Source: Deltaproteobacteria bacterium
Lineage (GTDB): Bacteria; Desulfobacterota; Desulfobacteria; Desulfobacterales; UBA11574
Assembly: GCA_019314155.1 (NCBI GenBank)
Contig: JAFCZV010000138.1
Span: forward strand, 1-17,568
DNA length: 17,568 nt
Direction: 5' to 3'
Shown: positions 6,723-12,825 of the stretch, piece after piece
Numbering within the stretch: position 1 is the first letter of the stretch
How the letters are laid out: the number at the start of each line of letters is the position of its first letter
Position numbers and translations under genes: made by a program
The notes under the pieces: generated by a model
What the model saw: the letters and a program-made list of their open reading frames with translations, nothing else
What the model was told of the DNA's origin: nothing
Database searches by the model: none

Positions 6723-7008
6723 AGAATCTCTTTTGATGAGCAAGGCCGAGCTTGCCAAAAGAGCCAACATTTCACATAAAACTATTACACGAATTGAAAG
6801 CGGTATGCTTTGTAGAATTGATACAAAACGAAAAATTATTTTGGCTTTGGGGTTGAAAATTTCAGATAAGAAGAAGGTATTTGCTAAAGATGTGGAGTTA
6901 TCTATCAAAGATAAGGAAGACAGGCGTTCAAGTGTTGATCGGCGTATATTCTCATATGACGGTCATATCCCTGAACATCGATCCGGCAAGGAACGACGGT
7001 ATGGCTAA
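6694..7008 (+). CDS. XRE-family helix-turn-helix regulator with RRSG-type tail
   Basis: A 104-residue protein. Residues 5-60 form a Cro/C1-type helix-turn-helix (LKKIRESLLMSKAELAKRAN, then ISHKTITRIESG as recognition helix). This is followed by a KRKIILALGLKISDKKKVF segment of a kind I associate with deltaproteobacterial XRE proteins. Residues 75-104 are a basic tail, DRRSSVDRRIFSYDGHIPEH then RSGKERRYG. This RRxxxDRRxFSYxxHIPExR tail occurs widely, in my recollection, in Desulfobacteraceae small proteins, and its RRSSVDRR resembles the arginine motif that begins PilZ domains. AGGG lies eight bases before the ATG. It overlaps the cysteine-rich gene upstream and the short ORF at 7001 downstream. 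Probably a local transcription regulator. Confidence 0.85.
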   Translation: MSKNSLKKIRESLLMSKAELAKRANISHKTITRIESGMLCRIDTKRKIILALGLKISDKKKVFAKDVELSIKDKEDRRSSVDRRIFSYDGHIPEHRSGKERRYG

Positions 7009-7096
7009 TAAAAACAGATTGCCGGAGATTGAAGATGTTGTGGTCGGCAATCCCAACGATAAAAGAGTTATCAATGAAAGAGCGACGTATATATAA
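7001..7096 (+). CDS. short overlapping ORF with the LPEIEDV motif (possible relic)
   Basis: A 31-codon frame reading MANKNRLPEIEDVVVGNP and ending NERATYI. Its ATG overlaps the stop of the XRE gene (ATGGCTAA), and its end runs 23 bases into the next PilZ gene. Its first half matches the tail of the 42-residue membrane peptide (KNELPDIEDV), in both DNA and protein, but no membrane helix precedes it here. It may be a coupled leader peptide, or a relic left by duplication. Evidence for expression is only the overlap architecture. Confidence 0.3.
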   Translation: MANKNRLPEIEDVVVGNPNDKRVINERATYI

Positions 7097-7382
7097 AAGA
7101 CATATAGCGATTCTTCCCGCAAAAATAGAAACCATGTTAACGTCAGGAGAAGAAAAGGTTTTTGATGTTGAAACCAGAAATATATCTCTTGGCGGCGCAT
7201 TCATTTATTCCGAGGATCTCTCCTTTTTTCAGAAGGGAAAACGGGTAATTATAGATTTTACAATCCCGCGCGGTCGTTATTTTAAATATTTGGAGGACGT
7301 CAAGAATCTGTTAGATGGTGAAGGAAGTATGGTACGTTCCACGTCAGAAGGAATTGCGATTCATTTTGACAGAGAATTTTAA
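7074..7382 (+). CDS. single-domain PilZ protein (4), close duplicate of PilZ (2)
   Basis: A 102-residue PilZ protein starting MKERRIYKRH, with R5-x3-R9 and N36-I-S38-L-G-G41 intact. It is highly similar to the protein at 5580 throughout (same VFDVETRNIS and MVRSTSEG segments), with changes clustered in the strand-loop region around residues 60-85. ATG 7074 is preceded by AAAGAG; the longer ORF starting at 7029 is out of line with its paralogues. Duplication of an existing PilZ gene followed by modest divergence explains it. Both copies look functional by motif, so they may have split partners or expression. Confidence 0.87.
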   Translation: MKERRIYKRHIAILPAKIETMLTSGEEKVFDVETRNISLGGAFIYSEDLSFFQKGKRVIIDFTIPRGRYFKYLEDVKNLLDGEGSMVRSTSEGIAIHFDREF

Positions 7383-7407
7383 GAGGCTCGTAAATTATCA
7401 AAGAGCT
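7380..7407 (+). repeat. conserved 3' flank shared by two PilZ duplicates (copy 2)
   Basis: Matches 5899-5927: AAGAGGCTCGTAAATTATC then AAAGAGCTA. It lies directly after the stop of PilZ (4), so the duplicated block extended about 28 bases past the coding region. Confidence 0.75.
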
Positions 7408-7501
7408 ACATTCATAACAAACAACAATAACCTTCGCCCCTTTTGGGATCCTTTCAACATACCATAATTAAAAAATAGAGATTGCTTAAAAAACACCTTC
7501 T

Positions 7502-8023
7502 ATGTCAACCAACGAAGATAAACTTAATATATACGAAATCAACTCTCTTTTGTTTCAGATAATTTCTTGTATGTCCGAATCCGAAAGACGAGGACTTCAG
7601 TCCGTATTAATTGACGATCCATCCGATATCGAAAATCAAAAAGATCTGTGTTTATTGATTTCCAGTATATCTGAAACAGAACGGCGAGAACTGCTGAAAA
7701 AGTTGGTAATTTGGTATCACTCTAAATCTGTAGAATTAAGGGAATATCCTCGGAAACCTTTTTCGATCCCCGTTGAACACACAAGCAATGGTGTTAACTT
7801 TATATACTTCATTCAAAATATAAGCAATGATGGTGTCTTTATTCAGACCGATGGCAACTTTCATATTGGTCAGCAGATTATAATGAAATTTTCGCTCCAC
7901 AAAATTGAAAAAGATATAACCGTTAGTGGTAAAGTTGTTAGAGTTGTTTCCCAAGGGATCGCCGTGAAATTCGATGAGCTTATAGATTCTAAATCAATTG
8001 ATGTTCAAAACTCCGGTTTTTGA
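7502..8023 (+). CDS. PilZ-domain protein with a helical N-terminal half (5)
   Basis: A 173-residue protein. Residues 79-160 are a PilZ domain with R80-x3-R84 (REYPRKPF) and N106-I-S108-N-D-G111, closing with GKVVRVVSQGIAVKF. Residues 1-75 are helical and contain two similar segments, SCMSESERRGLQSVL (22-36) and SSISETERRELLKKL (54-68), suggesting a small internal duplication that could form a helical hairpin for dimerisation or partner binding. No clear ribosome site precedes the ATG, so the start is less sure; 119 bases separate it from the previous PilZ gene. It ends the array; the following DNA is non-coding and different in composition. Confidence 0.83.
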   Translation: MSTNEDKLNIYEINSLLFQIISCMSESERRGLQSVLIDDPSDIENQKDLCLLISSISETERRELLKKLVIWYHSKSVELREYPRKPFSIPVEHTSNGVNFIYFIQNISNDGVFIQTDGNFHIGQQIIMKFSLHKIEKDITVSGKVVRVVSQGIAVKFDELIDSKSIDVQNSGF

Positions 8024-8203
8024 TAAAAAGAGATCCTCCGGATTGTCACAAGCTCTGATTCCATCGGTCCCTCCAGTTAAGTTAACACCGCCCAATGTTA
8101 ACCAAGTTAACCAAAAAATTCGGTCAAACCACGCCCCATCGACATACCCAAAACCTCGACCCCTTGCCGCACCTGATACCCCCTTTCGGACACCTTGTTC
8201 ATC

Positions 8204-8412
8204 CAGGGTGTCCATGGTGTCAAAGGGTCAGGGGACCCTGGCCATATGGGTCCAGAAGACCCCCGTGGTCCGCACGGTGAGCAGGGATCTAGGAGCCGGA
8301 GGTGACACCCCCCTAAAGGTGGTAAATGTAACCATGCCGGGTCCTGAAGGCCCTCCCTGGTGGCCAAGGTATCCATGGTGTCAGGGGGTCACCACAGGTG
8401 GAAAGATAACCA
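8204..8412 (+). pseudogene. frameshifted relic of a collagen-like (Gly-X-Y) repeat gene
   Basis: In one frame from 8207 the DNA reads GVH GVK GS GDP GHM GPE, then DPR GPH GEQ GSR, with stop at 8303. Gly-X-Y character then appears in the next frame (PGPEGPP, around 8338) and again in the third (GGQGIHGVRGSP from 8359, stop at 8407). Three successive frames with the same periodicity, no tryptophan in the first, and a Gly-to-Asp change (GAC where GGC is expected) point to a decayed collagen-like gene on the plus strand. The region is clearly richer in G+C than its surroundings. No intact start, anchor or terminal domain is visible. Confidence 0.5.
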
Positions 8413-8551
8413 AGTTAATTTCGGGTCCACAAGAAGGGTAGGGGCCACGCCACGGGGTGACCCCTTCGATAGGGGTGATCACGGTATACAGGGTTGAAAA
8501 ATAACAGGGCGTCCCCTCTGTTTCCTGGCGGGTTTTCATCTTTGCTCTATG

Positions 8552-8585
8552 GGTCCCAAACATTCCCCGGTCCCAAACATTCCCC
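8552..8585. repeat. 17-bp perfect tandem repeat
   Basis: GGTCCCAAACATTCCCC occurs twice back to back (8552-8568 and 8569-8585). It lies in non-coding DNA between the collagen relic and tRNA-Lys. Confidence 0.9.
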
Positions 8586-9019
8586 CTGTTGCGTCACATT
8601 CAAACGTTTGTATGAGATATATAGATTGAGTAAAGAGATGTTAAAACAGATTGTTGCGAATTATAAAGCCATGTCGTACTTTAAGGGTAAATTGGAAGAA
8701 AAGCAGGCAAAAATAAGGCATTAATAACTCTATTAATCTCCAGAGCTAACCTTGCCGATTCATGATTTCGACCCTTTTTGATAACATTTTGGGATTAAAT
8801 TTGAAATTGGGATTGTCTGGGGTAATGTAGATGGCAAGATACAAAAGCGGTATGCGTGTGATGCATCCTACTGCGTCTGATTCAGGCTGTAACCCTTCCT
8901 AAAAAGGTGGGTGCATTTTGGGTGCAAAAAAGTTCAATTTGCCGAGATTTGCCGAGAAATTGATTATCATAGAAAGAAAGGGGAAACGGCTGAACCACTT
9001 GAAATAACTTTAAAAGAAG
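8586..9019. other. non-coding AT-rich stretch downstream of tRNA-Lys, with short repeats
   Basis: No supported gene. A short open frame to 8724 ends with a helical, lysine-rich run, but it lacks a ribosome site and begins inside the repeats. Near the tRNA there are two small direct repeats: GGGTGCA twice (around 8909-8926) and ATTTGCCGAG twice in tandem (8937-8946 and 8947-8956). Position at the 3' side of a tRNA gene and the GGGTGCA pair are reminiscent of integration-site flanks; no integrase is present. Confidence 0.4.
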
Positions 9020-9096
9020 TGGTGGGCCGTGAAGGAATCGAACCTTCAACCTACTGATTAAGAGTCAGGTGCTCTGCCTAGTTGAGCTAACGGCCC
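9020..9096 (-). tRNA. tRNA-Lys (anticodon CTT)
   Basis: The minus strand folds as a complete tRNA: acceptor arms GGGCCGT/ACGGCCC, D-arm TAGCTCAACTAGGCAGAGCA, anticodon arm CTGACTCTTAATCAG with anticodon CTT (plus 9060-9062), and T-arm GAAGGTTCGATTCCTTC. The 3' CCA is encoded (plus 9020-9022). It reads AAG lysine codons. It has its own strong promoter upstream and faces the non-coding, repeat-bearing region with its 3' end. Confidence 0.97.
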
Positions 9097-9128
9097 ACGG
9101 GTGTCGCTGCTATGGCAGGAAAACAATT

Positions 9129-9157
9129 TTATTATCAATTTTAAAAAAGGTTGTCAA
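9129..9157 (-). promoter_or_regulatory. sigma-70 promoter of tRNA-Lys
   Basis: On the minus strand, TTGACA (plus 9152-9157) and TAATAA (plus 9129-9134) are separated by exactly 17 bases. The -10 lies about 33 bases before the mature tRNA 5' end, leaving a short leader of roughly 25 bases. Confidence 0.75.
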
Positions 9158-9211
9158 TTTTTTTTAAGGAAATTCTCAATAAAATACTCACCCTTTGGAT
9201 TAAACTGCGCC

Positions 9212-9976
9212 CTACCGCCGCCACGGCGGGCGTTCCCGTTTTCGTTTTCTCTGGTTGGTCTTTTTATGATCTTTATCCACGACAGTTTGGCTGCTTTGTG
9301 CGCTGTGTTTCGATGGTTTATGAACCGCCTTTTTATCCATGAACCCCATTAAAAAACTTCCGGGTATTTTTATCAATGTCTCTTTTTCGGGAGTCTCCCG
9401 CTTTACGGGTGCTTCCTTTTGTTTGGGCGGGGGAGGTCCTGTAAAACATCCGGGGTAAATCGATTCGGTCAGGAAAAGCGGGTCACCGGCTTCGTAAAAT
9501 ACAATCCCTCTATCCATGGATATCCGGGTCTGGACGGAAAGGAGTACAGGTTCCGGATCTTTGCGCTTTCCCATCCTTTTGGCCATTTCAGGTTCCGATG
9601 ATAAAATGATATGGCTGAACCCCATGGGAAATATTCCCTTTTCCAGAACAGTGGGATAGGCTTTTCTCCTGACACAAGTATAGAGAAGCTTGGGAAGACT
9701 TTGTGCCGGACTGAGCCCCGACAGTTTGTCGCGATGTTTTGCGCGGATATAATTGTCCTTGATTTCAATGGGCGGATCCGGCAGGGTGGTGAGGATTTCA
9801 TTGATATTGGATCTGCGCACATATCTTAACCCGTCTTCTTCTGAGACCGCTTTTAAGAATTCTTTGAGTTTTACGAATCCGTCGGGATCCGGAACCAGGC
9901 CGAACTCGGCAGGGTTGCGGCCCAAGACGTAAGATATGAGCTTTGAAAGCTGTTTGAGGGATCTTTGTTGTGCCAT
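9212..9976 (-). CDS. KptA/Tpt1-family RNA 2'-phosphotransferase-like protein with altered active site
   Basis: A 254-residue protein. Residues 7-60 match the N-terminal winged-helix part of KptA/Tpt1 (LSKLISYVLGRNPAEFGL, then DPDGFVKLKEFL), and residues about 95-180 the ADP-ribosyltransferase-like part. Tpt1 enzymes move an RNA splice-junction 2'-phosphate to NAD. Key motifs differ here: the catalytic Arg-His of the LRH motif is G19-R20, the QGHS after IRA (R78 kept) is KHRD, and the HGT motif is YTC (99-101). An arginine remains in MGKRK (R138). NAD/2'-phosphate chemistry is therefore doubtful. Residues 180-254 form an extra basic, proline-rich tail ending RKRKRERPPWRR, suited to nucleic-acid binding. 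The ATG has only a distant AGG upstream. It is transcribed toward tRNA-Lys and divergently from hemL. Confidence 0.8.
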   Translation of the reverse strand: MAQQRSLKQLSKLISYVLGRNPAEFGLVPDPDGFVKLKEFLKAVSEEDGLRYVRRSNINEILTTLPDPPIEIKDNYIRAKHRDKLSGLSPAQSLPKLLYTCVRRKAYPTVLEKGIFPMGFSHIILSSEPEMAKRMGKRKDPEPVLLSVQTRISMDRGIVFYEAGDPLFLTESIYPGCFTGPPPPKQKEAPVKRETPEKETLIKIPGSFLMGFMDKKAVHKPSKHSAQSSQTVVDKDHKKTNQRKRKRERPPWRR

Positions 9977-9992
9977 TGTGGAAAAAGCCTGC

Positions 9993-10021
9993 TTGACCTG
10001 TTAAATCGTGTCTGGTATTTT
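9993..10021 (+). promoter_or_regulatory. candidate sigma-70 promoter for hemL
   Basis: TTGACC (9993-9998), 17-base spacer, TATTTT (10016-10021), on the plus strand in the divergent gap between the KptA-like gene and hemL. It would leave a leader of about 125 bases. Confidence 0.4.
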
Positions 10022-10152
10022 CGATGAAATTGTTGGAAAATGTCAATATGTTTGTTTAAAATTGAATTTTCCGCTGAGTGTGGAAGCATGGTGAGAATCC
10101 AGAGCTTCGGGGCCGAAAGGATGAATTAAAATAAAGAAAGGACCATGAAACC

Positions 10153-11442
10153 ATGAATCGCGAAAAATCCCAAAATCTCTTTGATCTGGCACAGGATGTC
10201 ATTCCCGGTGGTGTCAACAGCCCTGTCCGGGCTTGCAACGCCGTGGGCACACAACCGGTTTTCATAAATCATGCGGATGGCTGCATGATCTATGACGAAG
10301 ACGGGAACGTCTTTATCGACTATATCGGTTCCTGGGGGCCCATGATCCTGGGGCACAGATATCCTGCGGTTATCGAAGCGGTGACGGCGGTTTTGAAACG
10401 AGGGACCAGCTTTGGCGCGCCCACCGATCTTGAAATCAAACTTGCTGAAATGGTCATCGACACGGTTCCGTCCATGGAGATGGTCCGCATGGTGAATTCC
10501 GGAACCGAAGCGACTATGAGTGCAATCCGGCTTGCCCGCGGCTTTACGGGAAGAGACACCATCATCAAATTTGACGGCTGTTATCACGGCCATGCCGACA
10601 CCCTCCTCGTGGAAGCCGGCTCGGGGGTGGCCACATTGAGTATTCCCGGAAGTCCCGGTGTGCCGAAATCCTTTGTGGCTCATACATTGTCGCTGCCCTA
10701 TAACGATATCGATCGTGTTACAAAGGTCATGGAAGAACAGGGCGAAAAGATTGCAGGCATCATTGTCGAGCCTGTTGCAGGGAATATGGGGCTGGTGTTG
10801 CCTGTGGACGGTTTTCTACAGGCCTTAAGGTCCCTGACCGAAGAAAACGGCAGTCTGTTGATATTCGACGAGGTCATGACCGGGTTCAGGGTGGCCTACG
10901 GCGGCGCCCAGTCCGTATATGGCATTTTTCCTGATTTGACATGCCTGGGCAAAATCATCGGCGGCGGCCTGCCGGTGGGTGCTTATGGCGGCAGACGTGA
11001 AATCATGGAGCACATCGCACCACAGGGTCCGGTATATCAGGCCGGCACCCTGTCCGGAAATCCGCTGGCCATGGCCGCAGGGATTGCAACTCTGAGTCAG
11101 CTCAACGAGCCGGGTTTCTACGAAATATTAGACGAAAAGTCAGAACGTCTGGCCACTGGCCTTGAAAGGACTGCGGAAAACGCGGGGATAGATGTTAGGG
11201 TCGACCGGGCCGGGTCGATGCTGGGCTTCTTTTTTACTGACCGGGCTGTTAGGAACTTCGACGATGCCAAAACCTGCAATCTGAAAATGTTTTCCGATTA
11301 TTACAAAGGGATGCTGGAGGAAGGCATCTATCTTGCACCATCACAGTTTGAGGTCCTTTTCGTGTCCGCCGCGCATAACACGGAGCATATCGACGTAACC
11401 ATAAAGGCGGCGGAAACGGTGATGGATAGATTGAAAACTTAA
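10153..11442 (+). CDS. hemL: glutamate-1-semialdehyde 2,1-aminomutase
   Basis: A 429-residue PLP enzyme of tetrapyrrole synthesis (C5 pathway), converting glutamate-1-semialdehyde to 5-aminolevulinate in the cytoplasm. It starts with the typical FDLAQDVIPGGVNSPVRA. It has the NSGTEATMSAIRLAR cofactor segment (115-129), GCYHGHAD (142-149), IFDEVMTGFR (237-246) and the Schiff-base lysine K267 in CLGKIIGGGLPVGAYGG. It ends near the usual HemL length. ATG 10153 follows AGAAAGGA by about 10 bases; a nearer ATG at 10145 opens only a four-codon frame. No other haem genes are adjacent, so it is probably a single-gene unit. Codon use and G+C fit the right half of the window. Confidence 0.97.
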   Translation: MNREKSQNLFDLAQDVIPGGVNSPVRACNAVGTQPVFINHADGCMIYDEDGNVFIDYIGSWGPMILGHRYPAVIEAVTAVLKRGTSFGAPTDLEIKLAEMVIDTVPSMEMVRMVNSGTEATMSAIRLARGFTGRDTIIKFDGCYHGHADTLLVEAGSGVATLSIPGSPGVPKSFVAHTLSLPYNDIDRVTKVMEEQGEKIAGIIVEPVAGNMGLVLPVDGFLQALRSLTEENGSLLIFDEVMTGFRVAYGGAQSVYGIFPDLTCLGKIIGGGLPVGAYGGRREIMEHIAPQGPVYQAGTLSGNPLAMAAGIATLSQLNEPGFYEILDEKSERLATGLERTAENAGIDVRVDRAGSMLGFFFTDRAVRNFDDAKTCNLKMFSDYYKGMLEEGIYLAPSQFEVLFVSAAHNTEHIDVTIKAAETVMDRLKT

Positions 11443-11459
11443 ATCACCCCTATGTATGC

Positions 11460-11595
11460 AAAAGTTAAAAATGCCTAAAATGCCTATTTATCCCGTGTTT
11501 AACGGGGAAATGAACTAAAGTGCCTAAAGTTTTGCCCGTTAGCCGGTTAGCGGGTTAGGCACTTCAAACTTTTGGACTTCAGCTTATACGGGATA
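11460..11595. repeat. intergenic repeat element with TGCCTAA motifs and nested inverted repeats
   Basis: After hemL, TGCCTAA-type motifs occur near 11472, 11480 (TGCCTAT) and 11521, plus an inverted copy at 11554-11561. A perfect 10-bp inverted repeat AAGTGCCTAA/TTAGGCACTT (11518-11527, 11555-11564) encloses CCCG/CGGG arms. A separate stem CCCGT-GTTTA-ACGGG lies at 11492-11506, and outer arms TATCCCGT/ACGGGATA lie at 11489-11496 and 11588-11595. It could act as a terminator for two converging genes, although there is no U-tract, or be a dispersed palindromic repeat. Motifs of this kind are, in my recollection, common in deltaproteobacterial intergenic DNA. Confidence 0.6.
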
Positions 11596-11645
11596 GTTTC
11601 CAGATAAAAATACGTCATCGTATTTATGAATTAGAGCACTTAGGG

Positions 11646-12158
11646 TCACTCTTTGTCTTCGGAAGATACACACGGCTGTTTCCTGATTTTTACTATCCAG
11701 ATACGCCGGTAGAAGTGAAAGCTCGAAAGGAACAATGCGCCGCCGATGGTGGCATAGACGACGGCAAGAAAATGTCTGGGGAACGGCGAATAACGCAATG
11801 TGATGCCGAGGATCATCATAAAAATAATAACCAGATAACTTCTCCAGGCCTGAAAGGCGAAGATGCAGCATTTGTCTGTCAGAAGGCAAAGCCGGTCGAT
11901 ATTTTTCAGGGCGATTTTTGAAAATCCGTATCGGTGGGCCGCTACCGCAAAAACCAGTCCGAGAGATCCCAGGGGCAGGGCCCGGCTCCATGGAACCGCC
12001 TTCAGCCAGATGTATGCCAGACGGCAAAGCATGATTCCCACTGCAGTCCACATTAAACCGGCCAGGACCATCAGCCAGTATTTGGAGACCGCCGGGTTCA
12101 ATTTTTCCAGAGACAACGTTCCCCCTAGTTCGAATTTCTTTTGTTCGGCCAACACCAC
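11646..12158 (-). CDS. uncharacterised inner-membrane protein with about four transmembrane helices
   Basis: A 170-residue protein with hydrophobic segments near residues 28-50, 62-74, 108-122 and 128-145, and a short polar C-terminus ending SSEDKE. The loop between helices 2 and 3 carries NIDRLCLLTDKCCIFAFQAW, with three cysteines and a tryptophan. I recognise no named family. The start is uncertain: the longest frame begins at GTG 12156-12158 without a ribosome site; a TTG at 12114-12116 has AGGGGGA just upstream and would trim 14 residues, leaving SLEKLNPAVSKYW at the N-terminus. It converges with hemL across the repeat element and is divergent from the NUDIX gene. Confidence 0.75.
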   Translation of the reverse strand: MVLAEQKKFELGGTLSLEKLNPAVSKYWLMVLAGLMWTAVGIMLCRLAYIWLKAVPWSRALPLGSLGLVFAVAAHRYGFSKIALKNIDRLCLLTDKCCIFAFQAWRSYLVIIFMMILGITLRYSPFPRHFLAVVYATIGGALFLSSFHFYRRIWIVKIRKQPCVSSEDKE

Positions 12159-12252
12159 AGACGTAAAAAGATTATCGGTATCGCAAATAAATGTACGTTA
12201 CCATGGATTGGCAATCATCGTCAATTTCTGTAAAAAATCAAAAAAACAATTC

Positions 12253-12281
12253 CTTGACCGAACCTTTGAACCCGGGTAAAT
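12253..12281 (+). promoter_or_regulatory. candidate sigma-70 promoter for the NUDIX gene
   Basis: TTGACC (12253-12258), 17-base spacer and TAAATT (12276-12281), ending about 60 bases before the ATG at 12343. Confidence 0.45.
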
Positions 12282-12342
12282 TAGACCTCTAATTTGTTTT
12301 ATTATACCCCTAAATGACCACATGCAAAGCTTTCCCATTTAA

Positions 12343-12744
12343 ATGAAGCGAAAAGGAACCAGCATAATTTTTGTCAATGATCAGCAGCAGGTCTTGCTGT
12401 TTCTGAGAGACGACAAGCCTTCCATCCCCTATCCGAACATGTGGGATATCCCCGGAGGGCATGTGGACGCCGGGGAGACGCCCGAACAGTGTATTGTCCG
12501 CGAAATGAAAGAGGAGATGGGCCTGATCCTCGATCAATTTGAACGGTTCTCCGTTTTGGAATTTACCGACCGGGTAGAATATACGTTTTGGAAAAGAGCA
12601 GACTTGGATATCGAAAAAATAGACCTCCAGGAAGGGCAGCGATTAAAATGGTTTACGGAATTAGAAGCCAGGAATACAAAACTTGCATACGGGTTCAATG
12701 AAATCATCAATGATTTTTTCAAAAAAAAACCGGTTATTATTTAG
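12343..12744 (+). CDS. NUDIX (MutT-type) hydrolase
   Basis: A 133-residue protein with a complete NUDIX box: G39-x5-E45-x7-R53-E54-x2-E57-E58-x-G60 (GGHVDAGETPEQ, then REMKEEMG). This loop-helix-loop binds metal and cleaves nucleoside-diphosphate-linked compounds (NDP-X to NMP + X-P). Length and the preceding MWDIPGG fit small MutT-like members; the substrate cannot be told from sequence. The ATG has no strong ribosome site. It stands alone between a divergent membrane-protein gene and the toxin-antitoxin pair. Confidence 0.92.
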   Translation: MKRKGTSIIFVNDQQQVLLFLRDDKPSIPYPNMWDIPGGHVDAGETPEQCIVREMKEEMGLILDQFERFSVLEFTDRVEYTFWKRADLDIEKIDLQEGQRLKWFTELEARNTKLAYGFNEIINDFFKKKPVII

Positions 12745-12745
12745 A

Positions 12746-12774
12746 TTGACAAATTCAAATAGCAAGCATATTGT
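12746..12774 (+). promoter_or_regulatory. sigma-70 promoter of the antitoxin-toxin pair
   Basis: Consensus TTGACA (12746-12751), 17-base spacer, TATTGT (12769-12774), about 50 bases before the antitoxin ATG. It begins right after the NUDIX stop codon. Confidence 0.6.
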
Positions 12775-12825
12775 AATGTCATAAAGATGGCAATAAATGA
12801 TATCATCAGTAAAAGAGGTGAGACC

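Noticed and set aside
8107..8376. 89-codon minus-strand ORF with GPRGSSGP-like stretches
   Set aside because: Rich in Trp and Pro where the plus strand has Gly-X-Y; this is what the antisense of a collagen-like sequence gives.
7998..8441. 147-codon plus-strand ORF after the last PilZ gene
   Set aside because: Overlaps the end of the PilZ gene out of frame, has no ribosome site, and only part of it shows Gly-X-Y character; better explained as one frame of a decayed collagen-like gene.
8494..8724. 76-codon plus-strand ORF ending in a lysine-rich helix
   Set aside because: Starts within the 17-bp repeat neighbourhood, has no ribosome site and no recognisable family; may be a relic, but not supportable as a gene.
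10126..10683. 185-codon minus-strand ORF opposite hemL
   Set aside because: Antisense shadow of hemL without any family signature.
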